Source: Mucilaginibacter sp. PAMC 26640
GTDB taxonomy: Bacteria > Bacteroidota > Bacteroidia > Sphingobacteriales > Sphingobacteriaceae
Assembly: GCA_001596135.1 (NCBI GenBank)
Contig: CP014773.1
Span: 3,348,001 to 3,412,000, forward strand
Direction: 5' to 3'
DNA length: 64,000 nucleotides
Shown here: piece by piece, positions 43,427-53,494 of the stretch
Layout of the letters: every line of letters begins with the position of its first letter
Position numbering within the stretch: the stretch's first letter is position 1
Notes under the pieces: generated by a model
Seen by the model: only the letters and a program-made list of their open reading frames with translations
What the model was told of the DNA's origin: nothing
The model's database searches: none
Position numbers and translations under genes: made by a program

Positions 43427-44656
43427 ATGCTAAAAAATTATTTTAAAATAGCTATTGCCGTGCTGAGGCGGCGCAAGTTCTTCACGTTCATCAGCTTATT
43501 CGGTATTAGTTTTACGCTAACCATTTTGCTGGTGATGACGGCTTTTATAGACAAAGTTATCAATGACAATTACCCGGATAAAAAACGCGACCGCTCCCTT
43601 TATATCGGGAAGATGGAGTTAAAGGGCAAGGAATCCATGAATTCAAGCGCGCTGAGTTATTATTATATCGATCACTATATCACCAAAATGAAAACACCGG
43701 TTAAGGTGGCGATATCGTCCGGATATGGGTCTACCAATACGTATGTAAATAACCGCAAAATTGTTATTGATTATAAATACACCAACGCTGCTTTCTGGGA
43801 GGTGCTTGACTTTGAATTTGTAGAGGGTAAATCCATCAGTAAGCAGCAGGTGGAAAATGCGGAGCGGGTGACCGTTATCTCTGAAGATATGAAAAAAGAG
43901 TACTTTGGAGATGACAACAGTACGGCGGTTGGCAAATATATAGAGGCTGACAATATCAAATACCGTGTTTGCGGGGTGGTGAGAAGCCTGCCGATTACGT
44001 CCTATGTGCTGTATGCCGATATTTACCTGCCCATTACTACATCCAAAACAAAGCTTGATGCGGATAAAGGCTATATGGGTAATTTCAACGCTATCATACT
44101 GGCCAAAGATGCCGGCGATGTGCCTGCAATGAAAAAGGAATACGCCGGAATTGTAGCCAAACTACCTAGTCCCGGCAAAGAATGGGATCATGTTTATAGC
44201 CATGCTGATAGTTATATAGAGGGATATGTGCGTACAGGCAACGAAACTAGTTCGGGGATGGTGTATGCGTTTACCGCGATAGGTTTGTTTGCCCTTTTTG
44301 TAATGCTGCTGCCAACTTTAAACCTTGTAAACGTCAACATCACCCGCATTATGGAGCGCTCATCAGAGATCGGGGTACGCAAGGCATTTGGCGCGTCGTC
44401 CAGAACGCTGGTGTACCAGTTTATTGTCGAGAACCTCATTCTAACTTTCCTGGGCGGGATGATCGGAGTGCTGCTATCGGTAGGGGTAATGTATTTCATC
44501 AACCAGGCCCGTTTTATCGCAAACCTGAACCTCAGCTTAAACTTTACTGTGCTGTTTTATGCGCTTTTTACCTGTTTGTTTTTCGGCTTGCTCTCGGGTG
44601 TTTACCCGGCCTGGCGCATGAGTAAACTAAACATTGTTGAAGCCTTAAAGGCTTGA
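43427..44656 (+). CDS. FtsX-family ABC permease, first
   Basis: 409 aa. One membrane segment at about 20-40, a MacB-like periplasmic domain (about 50-265), then three segments. The FtsX motif before the last two is ERSSEIGVRKAFGASSRTLVYQF, and the end is SGVYPAWRMSKLNIVEALKA, the usual Pro-Ala-x-x-Met terminus. It pairs with the second permease to form the heterodimeric core served by the ATPase upstream. Transported substrate unknown; related pumps handle peptides, lipoproteins or antimicrobials. Confidence 0.93.
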   Translation: MLKNYFKIAIAVLRRRKFFTFISLFGISFTLTILLVMTAFIDKVINDNYPDKKRDRSLYIGKMELKGKESMNSSALSYYYIDHYITKMKTPVKVAISSGYGSTNTYVNNRKIVIDYKYTNAAFWEVLDFEFVEGKSISKQQVENAERVTVISEDMKKEYFGDDNSTAVGKYIEADNIKYRVCGVVRSLPITSYVLYADIYLPITTSKTKLDADKGYMGNFNAIILAKDAGDVPAMKKEYAGIVAKLPSPGKEWDHVYSHADSYIEGYVRTGNETSSGMVYAFTAIGLFALFVMLLPTLNLVNVNITRIMERSSEIGVRKAFGASSRTLVYQFIVENLILTFLGGMIGVLLSVGVMYFINQARFIANLNLSLNFTVLFYALFTCLFFGLLSGVYPAWRMSKLNIVEALKA

Positions 44657-44689
44657 TTGCTATTTATTAATACTTAAAATAAAAATATT

Positions 44690-45871
44690 ATGTTCAAGCA
44701 TCTGTTTAAAATGATCTGGAATAAAAAGAAGCAAAACTCCCTGCTTATAGTGGAGATCCTGCTGTCGTTCCTGGTAATCTTCGCTGTATTTACATTCGCA
44801 CTCAACTCTTATAGCAACTACGCCAAACCCATGGGCTTTGAATATAAGCGGGTTTGGGCCATCAGCTATAACCACACACTGGAAACCACCAATGCCGATT
44901 CGGTTACGCTGGTTTATCAAACCCTGCTGCGTAATATTAAAAGTATGCCACAAGTAGTTGATGCCTGTTACGCCAGTAGTAATATTCCGTTCGCAAACAA
45001 TCAGATGAGTACTACAATTACTAATAACGGGCAAAAAGTTAATCGGGTTAACAACTTCTTCATGGACGATAATTACGTGAACACGATGGGCGTAAAAATG
45101 CTTGCCGGCCGCTGGTATACTAAGGATGATCCGATCGTCAAATCCGATCTGATTGTTATTAATAAAACATTAAAGGAAAAACTATTTGGAAAAACCGACC
45201 CCGTGGGCAAACCTTTTGGTGACGACCCCAAAAATAAACGTAAAATCATCGGTGTAATAGATGATATCAAAACCAATGGCGATTACCAGTCACCCACTTA
45301 TGGTATTTATAACCGTAGTGATACCGGTGCGTATAAGTGGATGGGAAAAATTCTTGTAAAAGTAAGTCCGGATGCTGATGCAGCCTTTGAAGGGAAACTC
45401 TATAAATTAATGGCCGGCACCCTCAAAAAATCCAATATTGAAATAGAGCACCTGGATAATAAATTGGTGGAGTATAACAAGTTTACGCTGGTGCCGCTCA
45501 TCATCCTTTCAATTGTTGCCACTTTCCTTATTATAAATGTGGCGCTGGGCATTTTCGGTGTGCTTTGGTATAATATTAACAAGCGACGCGGTGAGATAGG
45601 TCTGCGCCGGGCTGTTGGCGCGGCAGGCAGCGCAGTATCGGGCCAATTGGTTTACGAGGCCATGATCCTGGCTACTTTGTCGCTAATCATAGGCGCATTC
45701 TTCGCGGTGCAGTTCCCGCTGCTCAACGTTTTTGATCTGCCCGCGAGTGTTTACCTGTTCGCCATGGTATTGGCAATCATTTTTATCTATCTGCTGGTAT
45801 TGGTTTGTTCGTTTTATCCGGGCAGGCAGGCTGCGGCAATTTACCCGGCAGTTGCTTTACATGAGGAATAA
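44690..45871 (+). CDS. FtsX-family ABC permease, second
   Basis: 393 aa with the same layout as the permease 33 bases upstream: first membrane segment at 17-38 (LLIVEILLSFLVIFAVFTFAL region), periplasmic domain, and three C-terminal segments with NKRRGEIGLRRAVGAAGSA, ending SFYPGRQAAAIYPAVALHEE. It differs enough in sequence to be a partner rather than a duplicate. It is followed after 17 bases by the response-regulator gene, so pump and control are one transcript. Confidence 0.93.
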   Translation: MFKHLFKMIWNKKKQNSLLIVEILLSFLVIFAVFTFALNSYSNYAKPMGFEYKRVWAISYNHTLETTNADSVTLVYQTLLRNIKSMPQVVDACYASSNIPFANNQMSTTITNNGQKVNRVNNFFMDDNYVNTMGVKMLAGRWYTKDDPIVKSDLIVINKTLKEKLFGKTDPVGKPFGDDPKNKRKIIGVIDDIKTNGDYQSPTYGIYNRSDTGAYKWMGKILVKVSPDADAAFEGKLYKLMAGTLKKSNIEIEHLDNKLVEYNKFTLVPLIILSIVATFLIINVALGIFGVLWYNINKRRGEIGLRRAVGAAGSAVSGQLVYEAMILATLSLIIGAFFAVQFPLLNVFDLPASVYLFAMVLAIIFIYLLVLVCSFYPGRQAAAIYPAVALHEE

Positions 45872-45888
45872 AAATTTAGCTTTGAAGT

Positions 45889-47262
45889 ATGATATTGGTT
45901 ATTGATGATGACATTGCCGTTCGCACCTCCCTGCAACTTTTGCTTAGAAGCGAACGGTACGATGTTACCGGTGCAGAAACGCCGACGGAGGCACTGCGGA
46001 TCATCAAAACGGACAGCCCGGAACTGATCATCCTCGACCTGAATTTCTCCATTAGCACAACTGGCGAGGAAGGCATGCAACTGTTGGGCGAAATTAAAAA
46101 GGTTAATCCGGTGATTCCGGTGATCCTAATCACCGGCTGGGGGAGCATTGCCCTGGCCGTGCAGGGGATGAAGATGGGTGCTAATGACTTTATCAATAAG
46201 CCCTGGGATAACGGCCACCTGCTGCAGTCGGTAAAAACACTGCTGGATCTGCGGGAGGAAAATCCGGTGCAGCATACCCGTAAACAGCTGGATAAAGAAT
46301 ATAATTTTCAGCACATTATTGGCGAAGACCCGCAGATGCTACATATCCTGGAGACCATTGGGAGGGTAGCCACCACGGATGCCTCCATCCTCATTATGGG
46401 CGAAAGCGGTACGGGCAAAGAGCTGATTGCCGAAGCGGTGCACCAGAATAGTCTTCGAAGAAATAAGCCATTCATCAAAGTGAATTTGGGTGGTATCTCT
46501 ACCTCGCTATTTGAAAGTGAAATGTTTGGCCATATCCGCGGCGCTTTTACCGATGCCCGGTTTGACAGGGCCGGCAGGTTTGAAATGGCTAATAAAGGCA
46601 CCATCTTTTTAGATGAGATTGGCGATTTGGATGCCGGCAGCCAGGTTAAGCTGCTGCGCGTACTACAGGACCGTACCTATGAGGTGCTCGGCAGCAGCCG
46701 CACCAAAACCGTGGATGTGCGCGTTGTGTGCGCAACCAATAAAAACCTCACGGCAATGGCCAATAATGGCACCTTCCGGGAGGATTTATTATATCGTATC
46801 AACCTGATCACCGTAACGCTGCCTGCTTTGCGCGAGCGCCCAAAAGATATCCCGCTGCTTGTAGATTTTTTTATCAACAACCTGAAACAGATCTACAACC
46901 GGCCCGAACTAACGGTGGCTAAAAGCGCTATGAAATGGCTGCAGCAATTACCATTGCCCGGTAATATCCGCCAGTTAAAAAATTTAGTGGAGCGATCTAT
47001 CCTCGTCACCAAAAAGAACTTGCTGGAGATAGATGATTTTAAAACACAACTGGAACTTTCGCCGCAGAAGCAGGGTAACGCCAAGTGGCCGGGGGTGGGC
47101 ACCGTTACGCTGGAGGAAATGGAGATAGAAATGATTAAGCGGGCCATGGCTTTCCACAAAAATAAGGTAAGTAAAGCGGCAACGGCGCTTGGGCTAACCC
47201 GGAGCGCACTCTACCGCAGGTTGGATAAATTTGAAATTCCTTACGATGAGGCTGAGGACTAA
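45889..47262 (+). CDS. NtrC-family sigma-54-dependent response regulator
   Basis: 457 aa. Receiver domain 1-120 with acidic Asp6-8, phosphoacceptor Asp50 (LIILDLNFS) and Lys104 (INKPW). AAA+ domain about 140-370: Walker A GESGTGKE (171-178), the sigma-54 contact loop GAFTDA (218-223) and Walker B GTIFLDEIGDL (237-247). C-terminal Fis-type helix-turn-helix SKAATALGLTRSALYRRL (about 425-445). It should activate the -24/-12 promoter at 39778 through the palindrome at 39709, giving positive feedback on its own operon. The kinase gene overlaps its end. Confidence 0.96.
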   Translation: MILVIDDDIAVRTSLQLLLRSERYDVTGAETPTEALRIIKTDSPELIILDLNFSISTTGEEGMQLLGEIKKVNPVIPVILITGWGSIALAVQGMKMGANDFINKPWDNGHLLQSVKTLLDLREENPVQHTRKQLDKEYNFQHIIGEDPQMLHILETIGRVATTDASILIMGESGTGKELIAEAVHQNSLRRNKPFIKVNLGGISTSLFESEMFGHIRGAFTDARFDRAGRFEMANKGTIFLDEIGDLDAGSQVKLLRVLQDRTYEVLGSSRTKTVDVRVVCATNKNLTAMANNGTFREDLLYRINLITVTLPALRERPKDIPLLVDFFINNLKQIYNRPELTVAKSAMKWLQQLPLPGNIRQLKNLVERSILVTKKNLLEIDDFKTQLELSPQKQGNAKWPGVGTVTLEEMEIEMIKRAMAFHKNKVSKAATALGLTRSALYRRLDKFEIPYDEAED

Positions 47263-48547
47263 GTACATCCTGTTCGTCGTGATTTTGCACCTGCTTACAC
47301 TGGGGCTGAGTTTCTATATTTTTAATAAAGACAGGATTTTCTTTATCGTATCCGAGGTTTTTGTGATCATCTCGGTAGTGATCGCTGTACAGCTTTACCG
47401 GCAGCTCATCAGCCCTATAAAGATGCTTTTGCAGGGTATAGAGGCCATTAAAGACCAGGATTTTAATGTAAAATTTTTGCCTACCGGGAAGCACGAGGTT
47501 GATGAACTGATTAACGTTTATAATCATATGATAGACGAATTGAGAAATGAACGCACCCGCCAGGAAGAACAGCATTTCTTTTTAGAGAAACTGATCCATA
47601 CCTCGCCAACAGGAATCGTTATTCTGGATCATGATGATAATATTCAGCAGCTGAATCCAAAAGCGGCTCTTGTGCTGGGTTTAACATTAAAACAACTTAC
47701 CGGGCAAAATCTTGGCAGTATTGCCCAGCCCTTGCTTCAGCAGGCCGCAGGCCTTAAGACAGGTGATACCATTACCGTAAAACCCGACGGCATCAATACC
47801 TATAAAATTCAACGTTCAAATTTTGTAGACAGGGGTTTTCAGCGGGGATTTTTGATGATAGAGGAGTTAACTGCCGAGATCCTGGCCGCAGAGAAAAATG
47901 CATATGGTAAGGTGATCCGTATGATGGCGCACGAGGTAAATAATACCATTGGTCCCGTCAACTCTATCCTGCAATCTGCCTTAAAAACAGAAACCCTCTG
48001 GCAGTCGCAGCCAGATCATATGCTGAGCAATGCGCTGCAGGTAGCGTTTGACCGAAACCAAAACCTCAACCATTTTATGCGCAATTTTGCGGATTTGGTA
48101 AAGCTGCCGCCGGCCAATAAAAAGCCAACCGACCTGCATCACTTGGTATCTTCCGTCATCGAACTGATGCAGCTAAAAGCACAGGAGCGCAATGTAGAAC
48201 TTCTCTACCAGCCACCCGCAAAGGCTATTTTGATCAGCGCCGATGTACAACAAATGGAGCAAGCACTAATCAATATTGTGAAAAATGCCATTGAGGCAAT
48301 TGAAACCGAAGGCAAGGTTGAGTTGAACATCAATCCAAAAACAAAATGCCTTACCATTACCGATAGTGGACAAGGGATTAGCGAGGAAGCCAGCGCCCAG
48401 CTATTTTCGCCATTTTTCAGCACTAAAAAGGACGGGCAGGGGATAGGCCTCACCTTGGTGCGCGAAATTTTGCTAAACCATGGATATGAATTTTCATTAA
48501 AATCCATCGACCGTAACCGCACGGTATTTTCCATAGCGTTAAGCTAA
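47246..48547 (+). CDS. Sensor histidine kinase (NtrY/AtoS-like)
   Basis: 433 aa from the ATG at 47246 (MRLRTKYILFVVILH); an ATG at 47231 would add five residues. The start overlaps the regulator gene by 17 bases, so coupling is likely. Two membrane segments lie within residues 8-55 with almost no periplasmic loop, which suggests a membrane or cytoplasmic signal. A HAMP-like segment, a PAS domain (SPTGIVILDHDDNIQQLNPKA), the phosphoacceptor His in MMAHEVNNTIGPV, and the ATPase blocks NIVKNAIEAIE, ITDSGQGI and GQGIGLTLVREIL follow. Confidence 0.94.
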   Translation: MRLRTKYILFVVILHLLTLGLSFYIFNKDRIFFIVSEVFVIISVVIAVQLYRQLISPIKMLLQGIEAIKDQDFNVKFLPTGKHEVDELINVYNHMIDELRNERTRQEEQHFFLEKLIHTSPTGIVILDHDDNIQQLNPKAALVLGLTLKQLTGQNLGSIAQPLLQQAAGLKTGDTITVKPDGINTYKIQRSNFVDRGFQRGFLMIEELTAEILAAEKNAYGKVIRMMAHEVNNTIGPVNSILQSALKTETLWQSQPDHMLSNALQVAFDRNQNLNHFMRNFADLVKLPPANKKPTDLHHLVSSVIELMQLKAQERNVELLYQPPAKAILISADVQQMEQALINIVKNAIEAIETEGKVELNINPKTKCLTITDSGQGISEEASAQLFSPFFSTKKDGQGIGLTLVREILLNHGYEFSLKSIDRNRTVFSIALS

Positions 48548-48741
48548 TTGTTGTATTAAACTGGCGTAATTTTCATTCTTAGCAGGGGCAAACTTGGCCG
48601 TTCACATCATCAAGGGTATTTACCGGAAATTTCAATGGGTAACATATACGTTACAATTAATCACTTGAAGGATTTCTCTCGCTAATGTGTTGATTTTTAA
48701 CTAAAAGTATGTAGATTCAGAATTCAAATACCTATCATTTG

Positions 48742-49491
48742 ATGAAGCATACTTTTTACCTGAACCTTGCCGCCTTTATGAGCTTCTTTTTGCTCAGTAA
48801 AAATAACTATGCCCAACCCAGTTATGTTGATACGGTTTCCAGGCAGCCGGTAATCGACAATATCATCGCAAACTATACTATTGCCATTGGTCATCAGTCA
48901 CGGTTGTATAACGGGCCGGAGTACGATTTTTACGATCGCTTGATAAAGGGAAGCGCCTATTTTAAAGATACGCCTGATTTTGTTATAGCTGACGTTGAGT
49001 ATGACGGTTTTGTTTTTAAAGGATTATCTGTTTTATATGATCTAAACAAGGATGCGGTGGTCATGCAATTGCCCAGCAAAATAGCAAGTATTGAGCTTTT
49101 GAGCCCGATGGTGCAGCGTTTTGATATCCTTGGGCATCATTTTAAGCGCATGGATCCTGCGTACAACTCCAATATGCAGGGTTTAGTAGCAGGCTTTTAT
49201 GATCAGCTTTATACTGGTAAAACAACCTTCATTGCGAAACGCGAGAAGGTAATCCAGAATAACACATCAGGCGTTTTGGATAGATACTTTACATCCGAAT
49301 TGATGAGAATGTATCTATTTTACAATGGCGCGTACCGAAGTTTCACGAATAAAAATTCAATGCTTGATATTTTGCGGGACAAGCAAACTGAATTGAAGCA
49401 ATTTATAAAACAGAACCACCTTAAGTTTAGGCAGACCAGGGAAGATTCCATGATAAAGGTAGTAGCCTACTACGATCAAATAACAAAATAG
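48742..49491 (+). CDS. Secreted hypothetical protein
   Basis: 249 aa from ATG 48742 (MKHTFYLNLAAFMSFFLL), signal peptide cut near NYAQ. The mature part has DNIIANYTIAIGHQSRLYNGPEYDFYD and a Tyr/Asp-rich body, with a Lys-rich helical end. I recognise no catalytic motif. It lies three bases before the TonB receptor gene, so it is probably a periplasmic or outer-membrane partner of that system and the first gene of its operon. Similar secreted proteins often sit beside STN-type receptors in this phylum, function unknown. Confidence 0.8.
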   Translation: MKHTFYLNLAAFMSFFLLSKNNYAQPSYVDTVSRQPVIDNIIANYTIAIGHQSRLYNGPEYDFYDRLIKGSAYFKDTPDFVIADVEYDGFVFKGLSVLYDLNKDAVVMQLPSKIASIELLSPMVQRFDILGHHFKRMDPAYNSNMQGLVAGFYDQLYTGKTTFIAKREKVIQNNTSGVLDRYFTSELMRMYLFYNGAYRSFTNKNSMLDILRDKQTELKQFIKQNHLKFRQTREDSMIKVVAYYDQITK

Positions 49492-49494
49492 TGT

Positions 49495-52266
49495 ATGAAG
49501 AAAATTTACTTTTTGTGTTTCTTTTGCTTACATATACTCCAGGTTTCAGCCCAGCAGGCGAACAAAAAGCTATTCTCTGTAAATTTCCAGCAAGCCGATA
49601 TCCACACGGTAATAACTGATCTGGAAAGTAAAAGTAATTATCATTTTTATTTTGATCCCTCCATATTTGATAGCCTGCGGGTTACTCTGCAGGGGAATGA
49701 TCAACCGCTAAGCGAAATCCTGGAGACCGCGTTTAAAGGTACCGACTACCGTTTTGCAATTACCACCGCCAACCAGGTTTTTTTAAGCAAAGGCAGGGCA
49801 CTGCAGCCCAATCTTGCTGCTGGCTATTTCAGCAACCCGGCTAAACCGGGTGAGGTTGTAGTTAATCAGCCAGCAGCGCCAGAGTATATTGATGACCGGG
49901 ACAAAAAGATTCCGGAGGCCACTACGGAAAATAAACTCTATGAAATTGGTATAAAGACCAATATCATACAAAAAGGCAGGGCTACACTATCGGGCTACGT
50001 GCGCGATAGCAAATCGGGCGAATCTATCATTGGAGCGTCTGTGTACGAACCCGAAAGTAAGGCCGGTGTTGCTACCGATCAGTTTGGCTATTTTACACTC
50101 ACTTTACCGCGTGGTAAACATACCTTCCTGGTGCGTGGTTTGGGTATGCGGGATACCCGGCGGCAAATCGTATTGTATTCTGACGGTAAACTAATTATCG
50201 AAATGCAGGAGCAAGTTACCAGCCTTAAAGAAGTAAAGATATCTGCGGATAAAATAGCTAATGTGCGCAGCGTGGAACTTGGGGTAACCCGGCTGGATAT
50301 TAAAAATATTAAGCAAGTGCCAACTGTATTTGGCGAAGCCGATGTATTGCGGGTAGTATTAACACTGCCCGGTGTGCAAACGGTGGGTGAAGCCACAACT
50401 GGATTTAATGTGAGGGGAGGCTCTGCTGATCAGAATTTGATTTTACTTAACGATGCCACTATTTACAACCCGGCGCACTTTTTTGGTTTTTTCTCCGCCT
50501 TTAATCCGGATATTGTAAAAAGCGTGGAGTTGTATAAAAGCAGTATACCCGAAAAATTTGGTGGGAGGCTCTCATCTATCTTAGATGTTACCGACCGCGA
50601 GGGCAACAAAAAGAAATTTACCGGTACTGCAGGCATAGGTTTGCTTACCAGCAGGCTGAATCTGGAAGGGCCCATTATTAAAGATAAGACTTCATTTATA
50701 TTTGGCGGACGTATTACTTACAGCGATTGGTTACTAAACCTGCTGCCAAGCGAGTACAAGAACAGCCAGGCATCTTTTTATGATTTCAACCTGGATATCA
50801 GCCACCAGATCGACGATAAAAACAATGTTTACATCAGCAGCTACATCAGCCGGGATAAATTTAAGCTAAACAGCGACACCGGCTACAGTTATGCAAACCG
50901 AAACGTAAACATTAAATGGAAGCATAATTTTAACAATAAGCTTTTTGGCTTGTTCACAGTTGGCGGCGACAGGTACCAATATGATATTGCGAGTACCGAT
51001 AATCCGGTAACTGCTTACAAGCTAAAGTTCGATATCAATCAAGCCAATTTTAAAACTGATTTCACCTATTATCTTGATCGTAATCATACTATCGATTTTG
51101 GCCTGAACAGTATTTATTACACTTTGCATCCTGGTAGTTTGAGTGCTAATTCTACTTTATCGTTAATTACACCCGATGATGTTCCAACTCAACAAGCCTT
51201 GGAAAGCGCCCTGTATGTAGGCGATAAATATGATGTAACCCCCGATCTGTCGCTCAGCTATGGTTTAAGATATTCCATCTATAATTTTCTCGGGCCCCAA
51301 ACAGTCAATAATTATGCACCCGGGTTGCCACGCTCTGGCAGTACTTTGCTAGACAGTACGGTGTATACTGGCAGGAAATTTATAAAGACCTACACCGGGC
51401 CCGAAATAAGATTATCCGCCCGTTACAATGTGGGCGATAATTTTTCAGTTAAGGCAGGGTACAACACCCTGCGGCAGTACATTCATTTGCTATCCAACAC
51501 AACAGCTATTGCCCCTACAGATGTTTGGCAACTAAGTAACCCCAATATTAAACCACAGTACGGCGACCAGGTATCGCTCGGTATTTACAAAAACCTTCAG
51601 TCAAATACGATCGAAACTTCGGTGGAGGTTTACTACAAACGGTTAAAGGATTATCTCGATTACCGTAGCGGAGCAACCCTGGTACTCAACCATCATATTG
51701 AAACCGATGTGATTAATACAAGAGGAAAGGCCTACGGTGTAGAATTTTTCATCCGTAAAAATGCAGGGGCCGCCAATGGGTGGATCAGTTACGCTTATTC
51801 ACGCACATTCTTAAAACAAGACGATCCGACTGTAGGGCAGCCGGTGAATAACGGCAACTATTATCCTGCTAATTATGATAAGCCACATGCTTTCAATTTT
51901 GTGGGCAATTATAAATTTTCTCATAGGTTCAGTATTTCGCTCAATGTAACTTATAGTACTGGCCGGCCAATTACGCTGCCGGTTGCCAAGTACTACTATG
52001 CAGGATCTGAAAGAGTGTATTATTCCGACAGGAATGCTAATCGGATTCCTGATTACTTCAGGAGCGATTTTTCACTGAATATAGAAGGGAACCACAGAGT
52101 ACACCAGGCAACGCATAATTCATTTACTATCGGGGTTTATAACCTTACAGGCAGGCAAAATGCTTACTCTACTTATTTTACCCAGCAAAGCGGGGTGATA
52201 AACGGGTACCAGCTTTCTATTTTTGCGAAGCCTATCCCTTTCATCAATTATAATATCAGGTTTTAA
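49495..52266 (+). CDS. TonB-dependent receptor with STN and CarboxypepD_reg domains
   Basis: 923 aa. Signal peptide to about residue 20 (VSAQQ). Residues 25-95 form an STN (secretin/TonB N-terminal) domain (FSVNFQQADIHTVITDLESKS). About 160-245 is a CarboxypepD_reg beta-sandwich (LSGYVRDSKSGESIIGASVYEP). The plug (about 255-370) has GVQTVGEATTGFNVRGGSADQNLILLNDATIYNPAHFFGFFSAF in short conserved pieces, then the barrel ending YNIRF. STN domains usually signal to a FecR/sigma pair, but none is here. The ligand is unknown. The next gene starts 28 bases downstream. Confidence 0.93.
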   Translation: MKKIYFLCFFCLHILQVSAQQANKKLFSVNFQQADIHTVITDLESKSNYHFYFDPSIFDSLRVTLQGNDQPLSEILETAFKGTDYRFAITTANQVFLSKGRALQPNLAAGYFSNPAKPGEVVVNQPAAPEYIDDRDKKIPEATTENKLYEIGIKTNIIQKGRATLSGYVRDSKSGESIIGASVYEPESKAGVATDQFGYFTLTLPRGKHTFLVRGLGMRDTRRQIVLYSDGKLIIEMQEQVTSLKEVKISADKIANVRSVELGVTRLDIKNIKQVPTVFGEADVLRVVLTLPGVQTVGEATTGFNVRGGSADQNLILLNDATIYNPAHFFGFFSAFNPDIVKSVELYKSSIPEKFGGRLSSILDVTDREGNKKKFTGTAGIGLLTSRLNLEGPIIKDKTSFIFGGRITYSDWLLNLLPSEYKNSQASFYDFNLDISHQIDDKNNVYISSYISRDKFKLNSDTGYSYANRNVNIKWKHNFNNKLFGLFTVGGDRYQYDIASTDNPVTAYKLKFDINQANFKTDFTYYLDRNHTIDFGLNSIYYTLHPGSLSANSTLSLITPDDVPTQQALESALYVGDKYDVTPDLSLSYGLRYSIYNFLGPQTVNNYAPGLPRSGSTLLDSTVYTGRKFIKTYTGPEIRLSARYNVGDNFSVKAGYNTLRQYIHLLSNTTAIAPTDVWQLSNPNIKPQYGDQVSLGIYKNLQSNTIETSVEVYYKRLKDYLDYRSGATLVLNHHIETDVINTRGKAYGVEFFIRKNAGAANGWISYAYSRTFLKQDDPTVGQPVNNGNYYPANYDKPHAFNFVGNYKFSHRFSISLNVTYSTGRPITLPVAKYYYAGSERVYYSDRNANRIPDYFRSDFSLNIEGNHRVHQATHNSFTIGVYNLTGRQNAYSTYFTQQSGVINGYQLSIFAKPIPFINYNIRF

Positions 52267-52294
52267 AACAGGAAAAGCATTTACATAAACGGCT

Positions 52295-53464
52295 ATGTTT
52301 AAAAAAATAAAATATTTGAGTTTACCCTTATTGCTAATTGGGGTAATTAGTTGTAAAAAACCATTTCAGCCCGCTATCATATCATCTGCTAATAATTACC
52401 TGGTTGTAGAAGGACTGATCAATAGCGGCTCAGATTCAACTTTCATAAAACTAAGCAGAACTGTAAAGTTATCAGATTCGGTACGTACCAATATTGAGAA
52501 AGGCGCCACCGTTACTGTAGAGGGCGCGGGTTTTTCCAGATCACTTAACGAAATAACCCCGGGGGTTTACGCTACCGCAGCTATGAATTTAAACCCCGCA
52601 AATAAATATCATTTGCTGCTTAAATTGAGCAATGGGCAGCAATATGTGTCGGATGATGCGGAAGTGAAGATTAGTCCGCCGGTAGATACTATTTCTTACA
52701 CTAAAAATTCCGAAGGCATCCAGATTAATGCTTCCTCTCATGATCCGGGTAATAACACCCGTTATTACCGTTATGATTATGATGAAACATGGAAATTTCA
52801 TGCTAAATACCTGGTTGAATATGAAGCTGTTGGAGATGATATTGTACCGAGACCTATCGAAAACCAGATTTATATTTGCTTCGGTCACCGCGCTTCAAGT
52901 GTAGTGTTGCTGGCATCAACTGTTAAGCTTGCCAATGATGTTGCGTCCAATATACCCATAACGCAAATTCTATCCAGTTCCGAAAAGATAAGCATGCGCT
53001 ATAGTATTTTAGTAAGGCAATACGCGCTAACCCGGGAAGCATATGAATTTTGGGAAAATTTAAAAAAAAATACAGAGCAATTAGGAAGCATATTTGATGC
53101 CTTGCCATCAGAATTGAAAGGCAATATTCACAATGTAGCCAATGCCGGCGAGCCAGTAATTGGATATATTAGTGTAGGGACGGTGCAAACAAAAAGGCTA
53201 TTTATAGATAGAGACGAACTGCCGGATAGTTATTTATTAAAATACCCTTACGAAGGATGTACACAAGATACAACGCTGTTTTATAACCCTCAAACAAGAG
53301 TTGAAGAAGTGAAAGAGTACCTGCTCACAAAATTGTTTTTACCCACTTTCAGCATCCCCGGGCCAAGGGCAATACCGATAGGGTATGGCAGAACAAGCTA
53401 CGAGTGCGGCGACTGTACAATTCGCGGCACTAAAAAGCAACCAGCCTTTTGGAAAGATAAATAA
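52295..53464 (+). CDS. DUF4249 outer-membrane lipoprotein
   Basis: 389 aa. Lipobox ISC with Cys20 followed by KKP. The body has NNYLVVEGLINSGSDSTFIKLSRT and a two-domain beta-rich layout with GVYATAAMNLNPANKYHLLLKLSNGQQYVSDDAEVK in the first half, as in the DUF4249 family, which nearly always follows a TonB receptor. Two Cys-x-x-Cys-like positions (ECGDC) near the C-terminus may form a disulfide. It is the presumed surface partner of the receptor 28 bases upstream. Confidence 0.9.
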   Translation: MFKKIKYLSLPLLLIGVISCKKPFQPAIISSANNYLVVEGLINSGSDSTFIKLSRTVKLSDSVRTNIEKGATVTVEGAGFSRSLNEITPGVYATAAMNLNPANKYHLLLKLSNGQQYVSDDAEVKISPPVDTISYTKNSEGIQINASSHDPGNNTRYYRYDYDETWKFHAKYLVEYEAVGDDIVPRPIENQIYICFGHRASSVVLLASTVKLANDVASNIPITQILSSSEKISMRYSILVRQYALTREAYEFWENLKKNTEQLGSIFDALPSELKGNIHNVANAGEPVIGYISVGTVQTKRLFIDRDELPDSYLLKYPYEGCTQDTTLFYNPQTRVEEVKEYLLTKLFLPTFSIPGPRAIPIGYGRTSYECGDCTIRGTKKQPAFWKDK

Positions 53465-53494
53465 GCTTGATACACCTACAGTTATTATTTGAAA

